The notes under the pieces: model-generated
Databases searched by the model: none
The model's input: only the letters and a program-made list of their open reading frames with translations
Told to the model about the DNA's origin: nothing
Made by a program: the position numbers and the translations under genes
Assembly: GCA_009784305.1 (NCBI GenBank)
Contig: WRBZ01000034.1
Span: 1 to 7,849 of the forward strand
Direction: 5' to 3'
Length of the DNA stretch: 7,849 nt
DNA from: Synergistaceae bacterium
Lineage (GTDB): Bacteria > Synergistota > Synergistia > Synergistales > Aminobacteriaceae
Shown: positions 1 to 6,700 of the stretch, one piece after another
Numbering within the stretch: position 1 is the first letter of the stretch
Layout: the number at the start of each line of letters is the position of its first letter

Positions 1-64
1 CTTTTGGGTGTATCGGATAAGATCTCGCAATAATAGAATCTGATAAAAAGGAGCTGGTGAGAAA

Positions 65-460
65 ATGATGAAGTTATGGAATGAAAGTCTCGAAACTGGG
101 ATACCTGTTATTGACAATCAGCACAAGGAGCTTTTTAGAAAATTGGATATCCTGTTTTATAGCACCGATTCTGACCGTGTTTCCAAAACGCTTGAATTCT
201 TCAGGAAATATGTTAAAAAGCATTTTTACAACGAACAGGAATTGCAGCATAAGACGCAATACCCCAAGGCTGATTTGCACAAAAAGATGCGCACTGATTT
301 CATTGTTGCTTTCAGAGAAATGAAAAAGGAATATGACGCTGACAGAACCCAATTACCGGTATTGCTTAGAATTACAAGAGCGATTGCCGGCTGGCTCAGA
401 GAACATATCATGGTTCACGACAAAGAATTTGCCTTATATTACAAATCATTAGGAAATTAG
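65..460 (+). CDS. Bacteriohemerythrin-like protein, one iron-ligand His replaced by Arg
   Basis: A 131-residue single-domain hemerythrin, expected to be a cytosolic four-helix bundle carrying a non-heme di-iron site that binds O2. Family landmarks in order are W5, the GIPVID-QH block with H20, HFYNE with H53 and E57, YP at 66-67, H72, and WLREHI...D with H114 and D119. Length is normal for bacteriohemerythrins (about 130-140). The oddity is in the HxxxH pair: the second His is replaced by R76 (codon CGC at 290-292, one base from CAC), so six of the seven usual ligands remain. The start at ATG 65 is favoured over the adjacent ATG 68 because AAGGAG at 48-53 lies 11 nt upstream. There is no signal peptide or fused signalling domain. 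The gene is monocistronic here and convergent with the methyltransferase gene. Family membership is secure; O2 binding is uncertain because of R76. Confidence 0.9.
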   Translation: MMKLWNESLETGIPVIDNQHKELFRKLDILFYSTDSDRVSKTLEFFRKYVKKHFYNEQELQHKTQYPKADLHKKMRTDFIVAFREMKKEYDADRTQLPVLLRITRAIAGWLREHIMVHDKEFALYYKSLGN

Positions 461-492
461 CTGCAGTTATTTTTTTAAGTTGCCTGGATTAA

Positions 493-1809
493 TCACATTC
501 GTTCCTTAGACAATACACAGCAACATTCCACGTGCGATGTATGAGGGAACATATCGAACGCTTTTATGTTATCAATAATATATCCAGAGTCCGCAAATTT
601 CTTCAGGTCTCTTGCCAGTGCGGCGGGGTTGCATGAAATGTAAATTATTTTTGGGATGTTTTTTGAAATAATGCCGGAAATTACTTTTTCATCGCACCCG
701 CTGCGCGGAGGATCGAGCAGAACTGCGTCAAACATTGTTTCATCAGATGATATATATCTTTCCGCGTTGGAACATACTGGAGTAACGTTTGATATTTTGT
801 TGATTTCTATGTTCAGTTTCATGGAGTCAACTGCTTCCGCCCATTCCTCAACTGCTGTCACTTGTCTTGATTTTTCAGCTAAGGACATTGTTATCGAGCC
901 TATTCCGCAATATAACTCAAGTATATTGCCGTCTTCAGGAATAAAAGAACATGCGTAGTTATAAAGATTTTTAGCCTGTTCAGTGTTCACCTGAAAGAAA
1001 GATGTTGTGTCATACTTTAGTGTATGATGCCCTACTTTAGCCTCCAAATATCCGCTGCCGCTTATTATTTCGGTTTTTCTTCCCAATATCGCATTACCCC
1101 GCGACATATTCTCATTTATCGTAAACGTTGCGGGATACATGCTTTTGGCAAGCGATATTATATTATTTCTTTGCTTAACGCTAATTGGGGCGTTTATTAC
1201 AAAAGAAACGAGGACCTGTTCTCCGTTAGTCCTGAGAATTATGTGCCTTAACGCCCCGGTATGATGTTTTTCGTCATATGCTGAAAGGCTCAACTTTTGT
1301 ATGTTCTCTTTGATTATGCTGAACGCGGAATTCAGTTTTTCATGGATTATAGAGCAACTGTCAATTACCACTAAATCATGGCTTGATGCTGCGTAAAAGC
1401 CTGAATTTACTTTGCCGTTTAAGTTTTTCACCGGAAACGACGCTTTGTTCCGATAATTCCATATCTTAGGGCTTGCTTCGCATAAAACGCTTTTATCCAT
1501 TTTAATTTTGCCAATCCTTAACAGGGACTCCTCAATGAATGAGGCTTTTGTTTCAAGCTGAAAAGGGTATGTCAGGTGTTGGATTTGACATCCGCCGCAT
1601 TCGTAAAAAAAAGGACATATTGGATTTGTTCTGTATTTGCTTGGCTCTATGATATGTATTACTTTGGCAACGGAGTATTCGCGCTTGCGCTTGATAATTT
1701 CAACTTCCGCCGTTTCGCCTGGTAAAGCGCCCGTAACGAATACTATTCCATTATTAGTACGTGCTATTCCTTTGCCGTCGGTTGCCAGTTTTTCTATTTT
1801 TAGCTGCAT
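493..1809 (-). CDS. rlmD: 23S rRNA (uracil-C5)-methyltransferase, TrmA/RlmD (RumA) family
   Basis: SAM-dependent RNA m5U methyltransferase, 438 aa, of typical length. An N-terminal TRAM-like RNA-binding domain (about 1-55, with DGKGIAR and GALPGE) is followed by a [4Fe-4S] site: C65, C71, C74 in a CxxxxxCGGC pattern, with C152 the likely fourth ligand. The Rossmann methyltransferase domain has FFQVN at 271-275, the SAM loop ELYCGIGS at 298-305, DPPRSG at 366-371, nucleophile C393 in SCNP, and general base E428 in HVE. In the family the target is 23S U1939, or U747 plus U1939 for Gram-positive RlmCD enzymes; which applies here cannot be read from the sequence. ATG 1809 fits the TRAM start, but I see no Shine-Dalgarno. 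A terminator-like hairpin ends only 15 nt upstream, so expression may depend on read-through or an unseen signal. Confidence 0.92.
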   Translation of the reverse strand: MQLKIEKLATDGKGIARTNNGIVFVTGALPGETAEVEIIKRKREYSVAKVIHIIEPSKYRTNPICPFFYECGGCQIQHLTYPFQLETKASFIEESLLRIGKIKMDKSVLCEASPKIWNYRNKASFPVKNLNGKVNSGFYAASSHDLVVIDSCSIIHEKLNSAFSIIKENIQKLSLSAYDEKHHTGALRHIILRTNGEQVLVSFVINAPISVKQRNNIISLAKSMYPATFTINENMSRGNAILGRKTEIISGSGYLEAKVGHHTLKYDTTSFFQVNTEQAKNLYNYACSFIPEDGNILELYCGIGSITMSLAEKSRQVTAVEEWAEAVDSMKLNIEINKISNVTPVCSNAERYISSDETMFDAVLLDPPRSGCDEKVISGIISKNIPKIIYISCNPAALARDLKKFADSGYIIDNIKAFDMFPHTSHVECCCVLSKERM

Positions 1810-1824
1810 TTTTTCATTAGTATT

Positions 1825-1853
1825 AAAAACGGGGGCGGGAACTACCCCGCCCC
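1825..1853 (-). terminator. Rho-independent terminator of the kor operon
   Basis: Read on the minus strand, GGGGCGGG, a 6-nt loop and CCCGCCCC form an 8-bp all-GC stem followed by CG and five T (1829-1825). This is an intrinsic terminator placed about 50 nt after the korC stop. The outer arms of the same element also end in CGTTTTT on the plus strand (1879-1885), so it could work in both directions. It is also only 15 nt before the rlmD start codon. Confidence 0.65.
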
Positions 1854-1885
1854 TCCATGGAGGGGAATACCGCCCCTACGTTTTT
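1825..1885. repeat. Nested GC-rich palindromic element (REP/MITE-like)
   Basis: A 61-bp island of G/C runs in otherwise AT-rich intergenic DNA. It contains three overlapping dyads. The outer arms are AAAAACG-GGGGCGG (1825-1838) against CCGCCCC-TA-CGTTTTT (1870-1885), perfect except for a 2-nt bulge. An inner hairpin pairs GGGGCGGG (1832-1839) with CCCGCCCC (1846-1853). A perfect 16-nt palindrome, CCCCTCCATGGAGGGG, occupies 1850-1865. The alternative pairings are mutually exclusive. The compactness and the symmetric T-run/A-run ends resemble small dispersed palindromic repeats of bacterial genomes. Only one copy is in the window, so the repeat nature is inferred. Confidence 0.6.
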
Positions 1886-1902
1886 ATTTGTAATTGTATT
1901 TA

Positions 1903-2508
1903 TTACAACCAAACGCTTTCTTTGAAAAGAGCATACCCTTCGTTGAATGCCTGTATGTTAAGGTCCGCTATTTTTTTATCCGTAAAATGATTGACTATAG
2001 CTTTGCGTAAAGAATCAGGCGACATTACTTTATCAAGTTCAAGAACCCTGCCTGCCGCTCCTAAAGCGACCATGTTGGTAACTATTTCCCTGCCAATTTT
2101 ATCCCTTGCCGTTCTCACTATTGGAAGGACGTAAGTGTGTGCGTCAATGACGTTCTCGCTATGCTCCACTCCGCCCTCTTCCGAGAAACCTGGAATAGAT
2201 GTAACAAAGAAGTCATCATAAACGATTCTGCCGCCGGGCATTGTATCCGGAGCAAATTCATCCGCCGCAGGCTGCGTTAATATAACTTGGAGCCTTGGTG
2301 CGATTACCTTTGGATAATCAATCGCTTCTTTTGATAATACCACTTCAGCTTTTGATTTTCCCCCACGCGCTTCAGGCCCGTATGCCTGGCTTTGAACTAC
2401 AAAAAGGTCTTTCTCATAGAGGGCGGCTGCCATACCGATAAGCTCTGTTGCGACGATAACTCCCTGTCCGCCTGATCCGGCGATGCGAATTTCATACCTT
2501 CCTTCCAT
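1903..2508 (-). CDS. korC: 2-oxoacid (2-oxoglutarate):ferredoxin oxidoreductase, gamma subunit
   Basis: A 201-aa gamma subunit of a four-subunit 2-oxoacid:ferredoxin oxidoreductase, the domain thought to bind CoA during oxidative decarboxylation of a 2-oxoacid to acyl-CoA and CO2. The glycine-rich N-terminal motif GSGGQG (11-16) and the YGPEARGG block (43-50) are hallmarks of the family (POR/KOR gamma fold), and the length is typical. It is the last gene of the korDABC operon. The ATG lies 2 nt after the korB stop, and GGAGGG inside the last korB codons serves as ribosome binding site, so translation is likely coupled. A strong intrinsic terminator follows. Substrate assignment rests on the delta-alpha-beta-gamma gene order and overall subunit type; branched-chain 2-oxoacid or pyruvate use cannot be excluded. 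Confidence 0.9.
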   Translation of the reverse strand: MEGRYEIRIAGSGGQGVIVATELIGMAAALYEKDLFVVQSQAYGPEARGGKSKAEVVLSKEAIDYPKVIAPRLQVILTQPAADEFAPDTMPGGRIVYDDFFVTSIPGFSEEGGVEHSENVIDAHTYVLPIVRTARDKIGREIVTNMVALGAAGRVLELDKVMSPDSLRKAIVNHFTDKKIADLNIQAFNEGYALFKESVWL

Positions 2509-2510
2509 GA

Positions 2511-3332
2511 TTATTCACCCTCCGCTCTCTTAATGACTTCGCCATATTTTTCGGTGTATTCAGGTGCATCGGTACCGGTTAAGAACTCGCCGCAAACTAT
2601 TTTGCCCTTCAGTTCTTCTTTTGACATATCCTTTGCTCTTGCAAGCGGAACGGAACTCTCCTTAAAGAAATTATAGTTGTCTATTGGCGTTCTGCGGTTA
2701 TTTTTACGCCCAAATTGAGTGTGGCAATGAGTGATTATTTCTATTACTGAAAAACCTTTGTTCTTTATACCGTTTGTTATGTATTGTTCTACCTGCTTTG
2801 GATTGGCTATGGTTGAACGCGCTACATAGCTTGCCCCTGCCCCTTCCGCAAGTTTGCATATATCAAATGCAGGGTCGATTGCTCCCCATGGCGCCGTAGT
2901 AGCCCACGCTCCGGGGGGAGTTGTCGGGGAAGCTTGCCCTCCCGTCATTCCGTAAATATTGTTGTTCATAACTACCGCCGTGATGTCAATGTTCCTTCTG
3001 CACGCGTGGATAAAATGGTTTCCGCCTATTGCTGTACAGTCTCCGTCCCCCATGACATCAAGCACTGTTAATTCAGGATTGTGCATTTTTATTCCAGTGG
3101 CAAACCCGAGAGACCTTCCGTGCGTCGTATGCACTGTGCATGCGTCAATGTAGCCTGGCATACGGCTTGAGCATCCGATGCCGGATGCTATGACTGTTTT
3201 GTCTTGATCAAGCTTCAATCCTACCAATGCACGGAGAAGAGAGTGCATTATTACTCCATGCCCGCATCCCGGGCACCATATGTGCGGGAAAAACTTAAAC
3301 CTTAACCACTTGATTACTTCAGGGCTCGGCAT
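2511..3332 (-). CDS. korB: 2-oxoacid (2-oxoglutarate):ferredoxin oxidoreductase, beta subunit (TPP-binding)
   Basis: A 273-aa catalytic beta subunit that binds thiamine pyrophosphate and one [4Fe-4S] cluster. Visible landmarks are CPGCGHG with C20 and C23, GIGCSSRMPGY with C54, and TTHGRSLGFATG (69-80). The Mg-TPP motif is GDGD (95-98) running to NNNIYGMTGGQ (123-133), and C203 sits in HCHTQFGR as the probable fourth cluster ligand. Together with KorA it forms the active site; electrons pass from the TPP intermediate through this cluster to the ferredoxin-like delta subunit. The start codon directly follows the korA stop (TAA-ATG) with GGAGGG inside the 3' end of korA, an arrangement typical of translational coupling. 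Nothing is missing or truncated. The family is certain; the preferred 2-oxoacid is inferred. Confidence 0.93.
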   Translation of the reverse strand: MPSPEVIKWLRFKFFPHIWCPGCGHGVIMHSLLRALVGLKLDQDKTVIASGIGCSSRMPGYIDACTVHTTHGRSLGFATGIKMHNPELTVLDVMGDGDCTAIGGNHFIHACRRNIDITAVVMNNNIYGMTGGQASPTTPPGAWATTAPWGAIDPAFDICKLAEGAGASYVARSTIANPKQVEQYITNGIKNKGFSVIEIITHCHTQFGRKNNRRTPIDNYNFFKESSVPLARAKDMSKEELKGKIVCGEFLTGTDAPEYTEKYGEVIKRAEGE

Positions 3333-4469
3333 TTAACATCCCTCCTTAATACGTGCGAATATTTCCGACGGCTTGAACAGCTCTCCGTTTACAAGGCTTT
3401 GGAGCGTCACTTTTGCTTTTCCATGAACAGCGCGTTCGACTTCATTAACCATTTGTCCGCAGTTTACTTCCGGTACCAGAATTGATACTCCTTGTTTTAT
3501 CATTGATTCAAGTTCCTTGTCCGGGAATGGCCATATGGTTATAGGTCTGAAAAATCCCGCTTTGATACCCACTTTTCTTGCATCCCTTACAGCTCTAAGC
3601 GCGGAACGACCGACGCTGCCATAAGCCACTACAACAATTTCCGCGTCTTCCATATGGAACGTCTCAAATTTAACTATCTCATCCCGGCATTCATTAACTT
3701 TACTCATAAGCCTTAGCATTTTCTTTTCAATTTCTTTTGGGTTATTTGTAGGGAATCCCCAGTCATTGTGGGTAAGTCCCGTAACGTGCCAGCGATATCC
3801 ATCTCCGAATGCGGCCATTTCAGGAACTTGCGTTTTAGTATCCGCAAGATATGGTACAAATTTGTCAGGTGGAACTGATGGTTTTGCCCTTTCAATTAGA
3901 TTTTCAGGTTTGTATAGTGTGACTTTTTCCCTCATATGTCCGACAACTTCATCGCTCATGATCAATACAGGCTGACGAAATTTCTCTGACATGTTGAATG
4001 CTTCTATCGCTAAGTCATAACATTCCTGAACTGACGACGGAACGTAAGCGATTGTCCCATGATCACCGTGAGATCCCCAGCGAGCTTGCATTACATCCTG
4101 CTGCGCGACTTTAGTCGGAAGTCCGGTAGACGGGCCGCCTCTCATAACATCAACAACCACAACGGGTATTTCCGCCTCGTAAGCGAGACCGAGATTCTCC
4201 TGCTTGAGTGAGAATCCCGGGCCTGAAGTCGCGGTAATCGTTTTTGCTCCTGCAATAGACGCTCCGATAACGGCTGCCATACCGGCTATTTCGTCTTCCA
4301 TCTGGATAAATTTCCCTCCGAATTTTGGAAGCTCATAAGCCATTATTTCAGCTACCTCTGTTGATGGAGTGATAGGGTATCCGCCGTAAAAACGACAGCC
4401 TGCTGCGATTGCTCCATGAGCAAGGGCCTCATTACCCTGCATAAAAGCAACTCTGTTGATCTCTGCCAT
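3333..4469 (-). CDS. korA: 2-oxoacid (2-oxoglutarate):ferredoxin oxidoreductase, alpha subunit
   Basis: A 378-aa alpha subunit with the pyrimidine-binding domain of the TPP enzyme. Landmarks are GNEALAHGAIAAG (12-24), YPITPSTE (31-38), the acidic MEDEIAG segment (57-63) that contains the residues expected to contact the TPP aminopyrimidine, SGPGFSLKQENLG (82-94), and RGGPSTGLPTK (110-120). A C-terminal transketolase-like domain includes VAYGSVGRSA (281-290). Length matches KorA/OGOR alpha chains. Its ATG overlaps the korD stop by one base (TAATG), with GGAGGC in the korD tail as ribosome binding site. In family members alpha and beta pair to form the catalytic core. Order delta-alpha-beta-gamma is the usual Kor arrangement, which is why 2-oxoglutarate is preferred over pyruvate here. 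Confidence 0.93.
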   Translation of the reverse strand: MAEINRVAFMQGNEALAHGAIAAGCRFYGGYPITPSTEVAEIMAYELPKFGGKFIQMEDEIAGMAAVIGASIAGAKTITATSGPGFSLKQENLGLAYEAEIPVVVVDVMRGGPSTGLPTKVAQQDVMQARWGSHGDHGTIAYVPSSVQECYDLAIEAFNMSEKFRQPVLIMSDEVVGHMREKVTLYKPENLIERAKPSVPPDKFVPYLADTKTQVPEMAAFGDGYRWHVTGLTHNDWGFPTNNPKEIEKKMLRLMSKVNECRDEIVKFETFHMEDAEIVVVAYGSVGRSALRAVRDARKVGIKAGFFRPITIWPFPDKELESMIKQGVSILVPEVNCGQMVNEVERAVHGKAKVTLQSLVNGELFKPSEIFARIKEGC

Positions 4470-4678
4470 TATTCTGAAGCCTCCTTAATTGTGATTGCCA
4501 AATCAGGGCAAATGTTCTCGCACTGACGACAGCCGATGCATTCGTTTACCTTTGCCGCAAAAGATTTTTGTCTTTCGTTAAGTTCAAGAACTTTCTTTGG
4601 ACAGACACCCACGCAAAGTGAACAACCCTTACACCACACACTATTGATTTCCACTACGAATTTTTTCGCATTGGTCAC
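4469..4678 (-). CDS. korD: 2-oxoacid:ferredoxin oxidoreductase, delta subunit (2[4Fe-4S] ferredoxin)
   Basis: A small two-cluster ferredoxin, the electron-exit subunit of the Kor complex. It has two CxxCxxCxxxCP motifs. Counted from the longer GTG reading at 4687, the cysteines are C19/C22/C25/C29 and C50/C53/C56/C60. I place the start at GTG 4678 (69 aa) rather than the in-frame GTG at 4687. AGGGGGTG at 4685-4692 is a good Shine-Dalgarno 6 nt before 4678, whereas the 4687 codon lies inside that site and has no spacer. It is the first gene of korDABC and overlaps korA by one base. A TATAAT box sits upstream in the 89-nt gap after the DUF362 gene. The ferredoxin assignment is secure from the cysteine pattern; the delta-subunit role follows from the operon. 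Confidence 0.9.
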   Translation of the reverse strand: MTNAKKFVVEINSVWCKGCSLCVGVCPKKVLELNERQKSFAAKVNECIGCRQCENICPDLAITIKEASE

Positions 4679-4684
4679 CAGCCC

Positions 4685-4692
4685 CACCCCCT
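4685..4692 (-). promoter_or_regulatory. Shine-Dalgarno that decides the korD start
   Basis: AGGGGGTG on the minus strand differs from the ideal AGGAGGTG by one base. It is 6 nt before GTG 4678 and overlaps the alternative GTG at 4685-4687, which argues for the shorter protein. Confidence 0.55.
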
Positions 4693-4729
4693 ATGTTTTG
4701 TAAAATAGAATTTGCACCATCAATTTAGA

Positions 4730-4735
4730 ATTATA
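4730..4735 (-). promoter_or_regulatory. Candidate -10 box for korDABC
   Basis: A perfect TATAAT on the minus strand, about 50 nt upstream of the korD start. The best -35 at usual spacing is poor. A perfect TTGACA lies only 5 nt further upstream (4741-4746), too close to pair with it. An independent kor promoter is therefore possible but weakly supported. Read-through from the DUF362 gene is an alternative, because no terminator hairpin is visible in the 89-nt gap. Confidence 0.35.
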
Positions 4736-4767
4736 CCCAATGTCAAATATAAATAGAAGGAAAATTA

Positions 4768-5901
4768 TTATCTTCCTAAAAATTTCATGATTTTAAGAAT
4801 GAGTCCGTCCTTAAAATCTATAGCGTCTTTTGGACAAAATTCGTGACAACAATAACATCGGATACATTTTTTATAGTCGATATCGATTCTTCCCCCGTTT
4901 CTATTTACTTTCATCGCATTTGCAGGGCATATTTCAATGCATCGAAGGCATTGTATACACTTTTTCAGGTTCTGGGCAGGTTTCGATGTAAGCAACGGTT
5001 CGATCAGGGGAAGTTTTGGTAATAAGCGCATATTGCTTAATTTTGGTATGTCTACGTTATCATATTTAAAAGGGTGAACGTAATCTCCTTGAAGGTCGCT
5101 GTCCAAAATCTCAGTTTCAGGCAGATTTTTTTGCTTTGCAGCTTGCCATAAAGGGAACTCTTCAAGCGGCAAGCCAAGCATACGGCATATATGGAAGTCA
5201 AGAGTCAACGAGTTTTCCGCTCCGGCCAGCAGACAGAAATTCCTTGGATTTCCGTTTGACGGTCCCCTTCCATCCATTCCCCATACACCATCCAATATGG
5301 TAAATGAAGGCTTTATCCCCATGTAAATATCGATTAATAAAGAGGCGAATATATCCCGCCTGAGTCCGACTTTATAATGCCATTCCGCTTTTCTTTGCGC
5401 AACTACGGTGCCGAAAAGGTTTTTTACTCCAAGAGTAAGCACCATTTGTCCATGAGTTTTCATTTTAGGCAGGTTTATTATTACGTCTGCATCGAGGACT
5501 TTTTTTGATACTTCGATTTTACGGAACGTTGCAGTTTTTGAATTAGGCATTTCTGCCGGCGTTATTAGTTCTTCACATGGAATATTGAGTTCATCCGCAA
5601 CGGCGGCTAATCCAGATTTTTTCGCAACGGCGGAGAATTTATCCAAGCCCGGACTGTCACCTATGAAAGGTTTCCCCCCTGCATTCATGACTTCGGCTGC
5701 AACAGCCCGTACAATGGAAGGGTCTGTTGTCACACGTTTACTTATTTCGCTTGCTGAAAGCATATTTGCTTTTAATAAAACATTATCGTCCTTTTTTACG
5801 TGACGTTCTATTCCGCCGAAATGAGAAAATATTCTTTTTATCGCTGAATTTATTTCGTTTTGATCGTAACTGTTTTGTTTTACTGTAAATACTTTTGCCA
5901 T
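4768..5901 (-). CDS. DUF362 domain protein with C-terminal 2[4Fe-4S] ferredoxin domain
   Basis: A 377-aa protein with an N-terminal DUF362 domain (about 35-260). Recognisable blocks are LLKANML (42-48), the TTDPSIVRAVA region, GDSPG (81-85), VIINLPKMKTHG (140-151), GVKNLFG (158-164) and ILDGVWGMDGRGP (202-214). The C-terminal ferredoxin-like domain has C315/C318/C321/C325 and C346/C349/C352/C356, plus an additional C351 next to the second cluster. DUF362 proteins are iron-sulfur proteins without a firmly established reaction. ATG 5901 is well placed, with AGGAGG 6 nt upstream. It lies 89 nt before korD on the same strand, which suggests a link to ferredoxin-dependent 2-oxoacid metabolism, for example as electron carrier or maturation factor; that role is inference. 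There is no signal peptide or membrane segment, so it is likely cytosolic. Confidence 0.85.
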   Translation of the reverse strand: MAKVFTVKQNSYDQNEINSAIKRIFSHFGGIERHVKKDDNVLLKANMLSASEISKRVTTDPSIVRAVAAEVMNAGGKPFIGDSPGLDKFSAVAKKSGLAAVADELNIPCEELITPAEMPNSKTATFRKIEVSKKVLDADVIINLPKMKTHGQMVLTLGVKNLFGTVVAQRKAEWHYKVGLRRDIFASLLIDIYMGIKPSFTILDGVWGMDGRGPSNGNPRNFCLLAGAENSLTLDFHICRMLGLPLEEFPLWQAAKQKNLPETEILDSDLQGDYVHPFKYDNVDIPKLSNMRLLPKLPLIEPLLTSKPAQNLKKCIQCLRCIEICPANAMKVNRNGGRIDIDYKKCIRCYCCHEFCPKDAIDFKDGLILKIMKFLGR

Positions 5902-5918
5902 TAATGCCCTCCTGAAAT

Positions 5919-5948
5919 TTGAATTCCAAATATGTTAAACTATATTAT
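5919..5948 (+). promoter_or_regulatory. Candidate sigma-70-type promoter for the GNAT gene
   Basis: TTGAAT (5919-5924), an 18-nt spacer and TATTAT (5943-5948) face the acetyltransferase gene. The predicted leader is about 50 nt and ends in GGAGG (5996-6000), 7 nt before the ATG. The -10 lies within the 29-nt dyad. Confidence 0.4.
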
Positions 5949-5960
5949 ATAGATTAACAT
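5932..5960. promoter_or_regulatory. 29-nt dyad, candidate operator between divergent genes
   Basis: A near-perfect inverted repeat centred on T5946. The 14-nt arms match at 13 positions; the only mismatch is A5939 against A5953. The left arm begins ATGTTAAACTATAT at 5932. It lies between the divergently transcribed DUF362 gene and GNAT gene and covers the -10 boxes proposed for both directions. A dimeric repressor bound here would block both promoters. The regulator itself is not identified in the window. Confidence 0.5.
5944..5949 (-). promoter_or_regulatory. Candidate -10 box for the DUF362 gene
   Basis: TATAAT on the minus strand, in the centre of the dyad, with a predicted leader of about 35 nt to ATG 5901. 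The best -35 (GTGTTA, 18-nt spacer) is weak, so activator dependence or a different promoter is possible. Confidence 0.35.
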
Positions 5961-6007
5961 TAATAAATAACACGGGTACACTAGAGCCAGTCTATGGAGG
6001 ATATTGC

Positions 6008-6700
6008 ATGAACGGGTCAATTTTACTTCAGAAAAAAGAGAATGACAGGATTGTACAGGTTCCCTGCGAAATTGATTTATTAACTTCAAATGATGAGAAC
6101 GAAGTGTGCTCTTTTTATAATATGACGGCAAAACTGGCGGGAGGCCCGGAGGTATTTGTTCCGGAACATACGCTGCCTTCAGACCTTGCGGGCGATGGTA
6201 TTGTTCTTGGCGTGAGAGCGGAGGGTCGCCTTATTTGCGTTCGTGTATCGACATTCAACCGTGATGTTATTTCAGAATATAGAGAGGAATTAGGGGGAAA
6301 ATTTGAGGAAATTGCTGCATGCAGCGATGGATGTATAGTAGACAGCCGGTATCGCGGAAACAAACTGCAACAGTTGACTTGGTTCCGAATGGAACCTTTG
6401 CTGCACGGCAAGTGTGATTGTGTATATGCAACAGTTTCTCCAAAGAATCCTTTCAGTCTAAAAAATGTATTTTCCTGTGGTTATGTAGTTATTGCGAGGC
6501 TGAATATGTACGGGGGGTATGAAAGATTTGTTGTTAGAAAGAGAATTACCGGTATTCAGTGTATCAATACTGCTCAACATATTGAAATAAATTTGCATGA
6601 CGGAGAAAAAATGGCGGCTGTACTTTCTGAAGGTTACGTAGGATATAAAATGATGAGTGGATCTGCAGGGGTTAGTATTCTTTTTGGACAAGAAGAATAA
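6008..6700 (+). CDS. GNAT-family N-acetyltransferase-like protein
   Basis: A 230-aa cytosolic protein with a GNAT-like pattern. A beta-strand pair at IVLGVRAEGRLICVRVS (65-81) is followed by the acetyl-CoA-binding strand-loop-helix CIVDSRYRGNKLQQ (109-122), whose RGNKLQ matches the motif A pyrophosphate loop in relaxed form. VYATVSPKNPFSLKNVFSCG (139-158) then resembles the motif B segment where GNATs carry an Asn and a helix leading to the C-terminal strand. The last 50 residues form an extra strand-rich tail. Substrate is unknown. ATG 6008 has GGAGG 7 nt upstream. The gene is divergent from the DUF362 gene and shares its dyad-containing promoter region. It is followed 67 nt later by parA on the same strand, so the two may be co-transcribed. 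The family call is from pattern recognition without alignment; the reaction is not assigned. Confidence 0.65.
   Translation: MNGSILLQKKENDRIVQVPCEIDLLTSNDENEVCSFYNMTAKLAGGPEVFVPEHTLPSDLAGDGIVLGVRAEGRLICVRVSTFNRDVISEYREELGGKFEEIAACSDGCIVDSRYRGNKLQQLTWFRMEPLLHGKCDCVYATVSPKNPFSLKNVFSCGYVVIARLNMYGGYERFVVRKRITGIQCINTAQHIEINLHDGEKMAAVLSEGYVGYKMMSGSAGVSILFGQEE

Noticed and set aside
1..33. Ten sense codons then TAA in frame 1 (reads LLGVSDKISQ-stop), possibly the tail of an upstream gene.
   Set aside because: Plausible, but far too short to support; no SD or family match can be judged from ten codons.
461..492. T-run (470-476) between the convergent hemerythrin and rlmD genes as a terminator.
   Set aside because: No convincing GC stem precedes it on either strand; only the short palindrome CTGCAG is nearby.
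656..958. Plus-strand open frame of 100 codons.
   Set aside because: Entirely antisense to the SAM-binding domain of rlmD; a shadow frame.
1637..1990. Plus-strand open frame of 117 codons across the rlmD start and the palindrome.
   Set aside because: Antisense to well-supported rlmD and korC with no family motif; part of it is the palindromic repeat translated.
4730..4746. Perfect TTGACA next to perfect TATAAT upstream of korD.
   Set aside because: Only 5 nt separate them, so they cannot be the -35 and -10 of one promoter; only the TATAAT is kept as a weak candidate.
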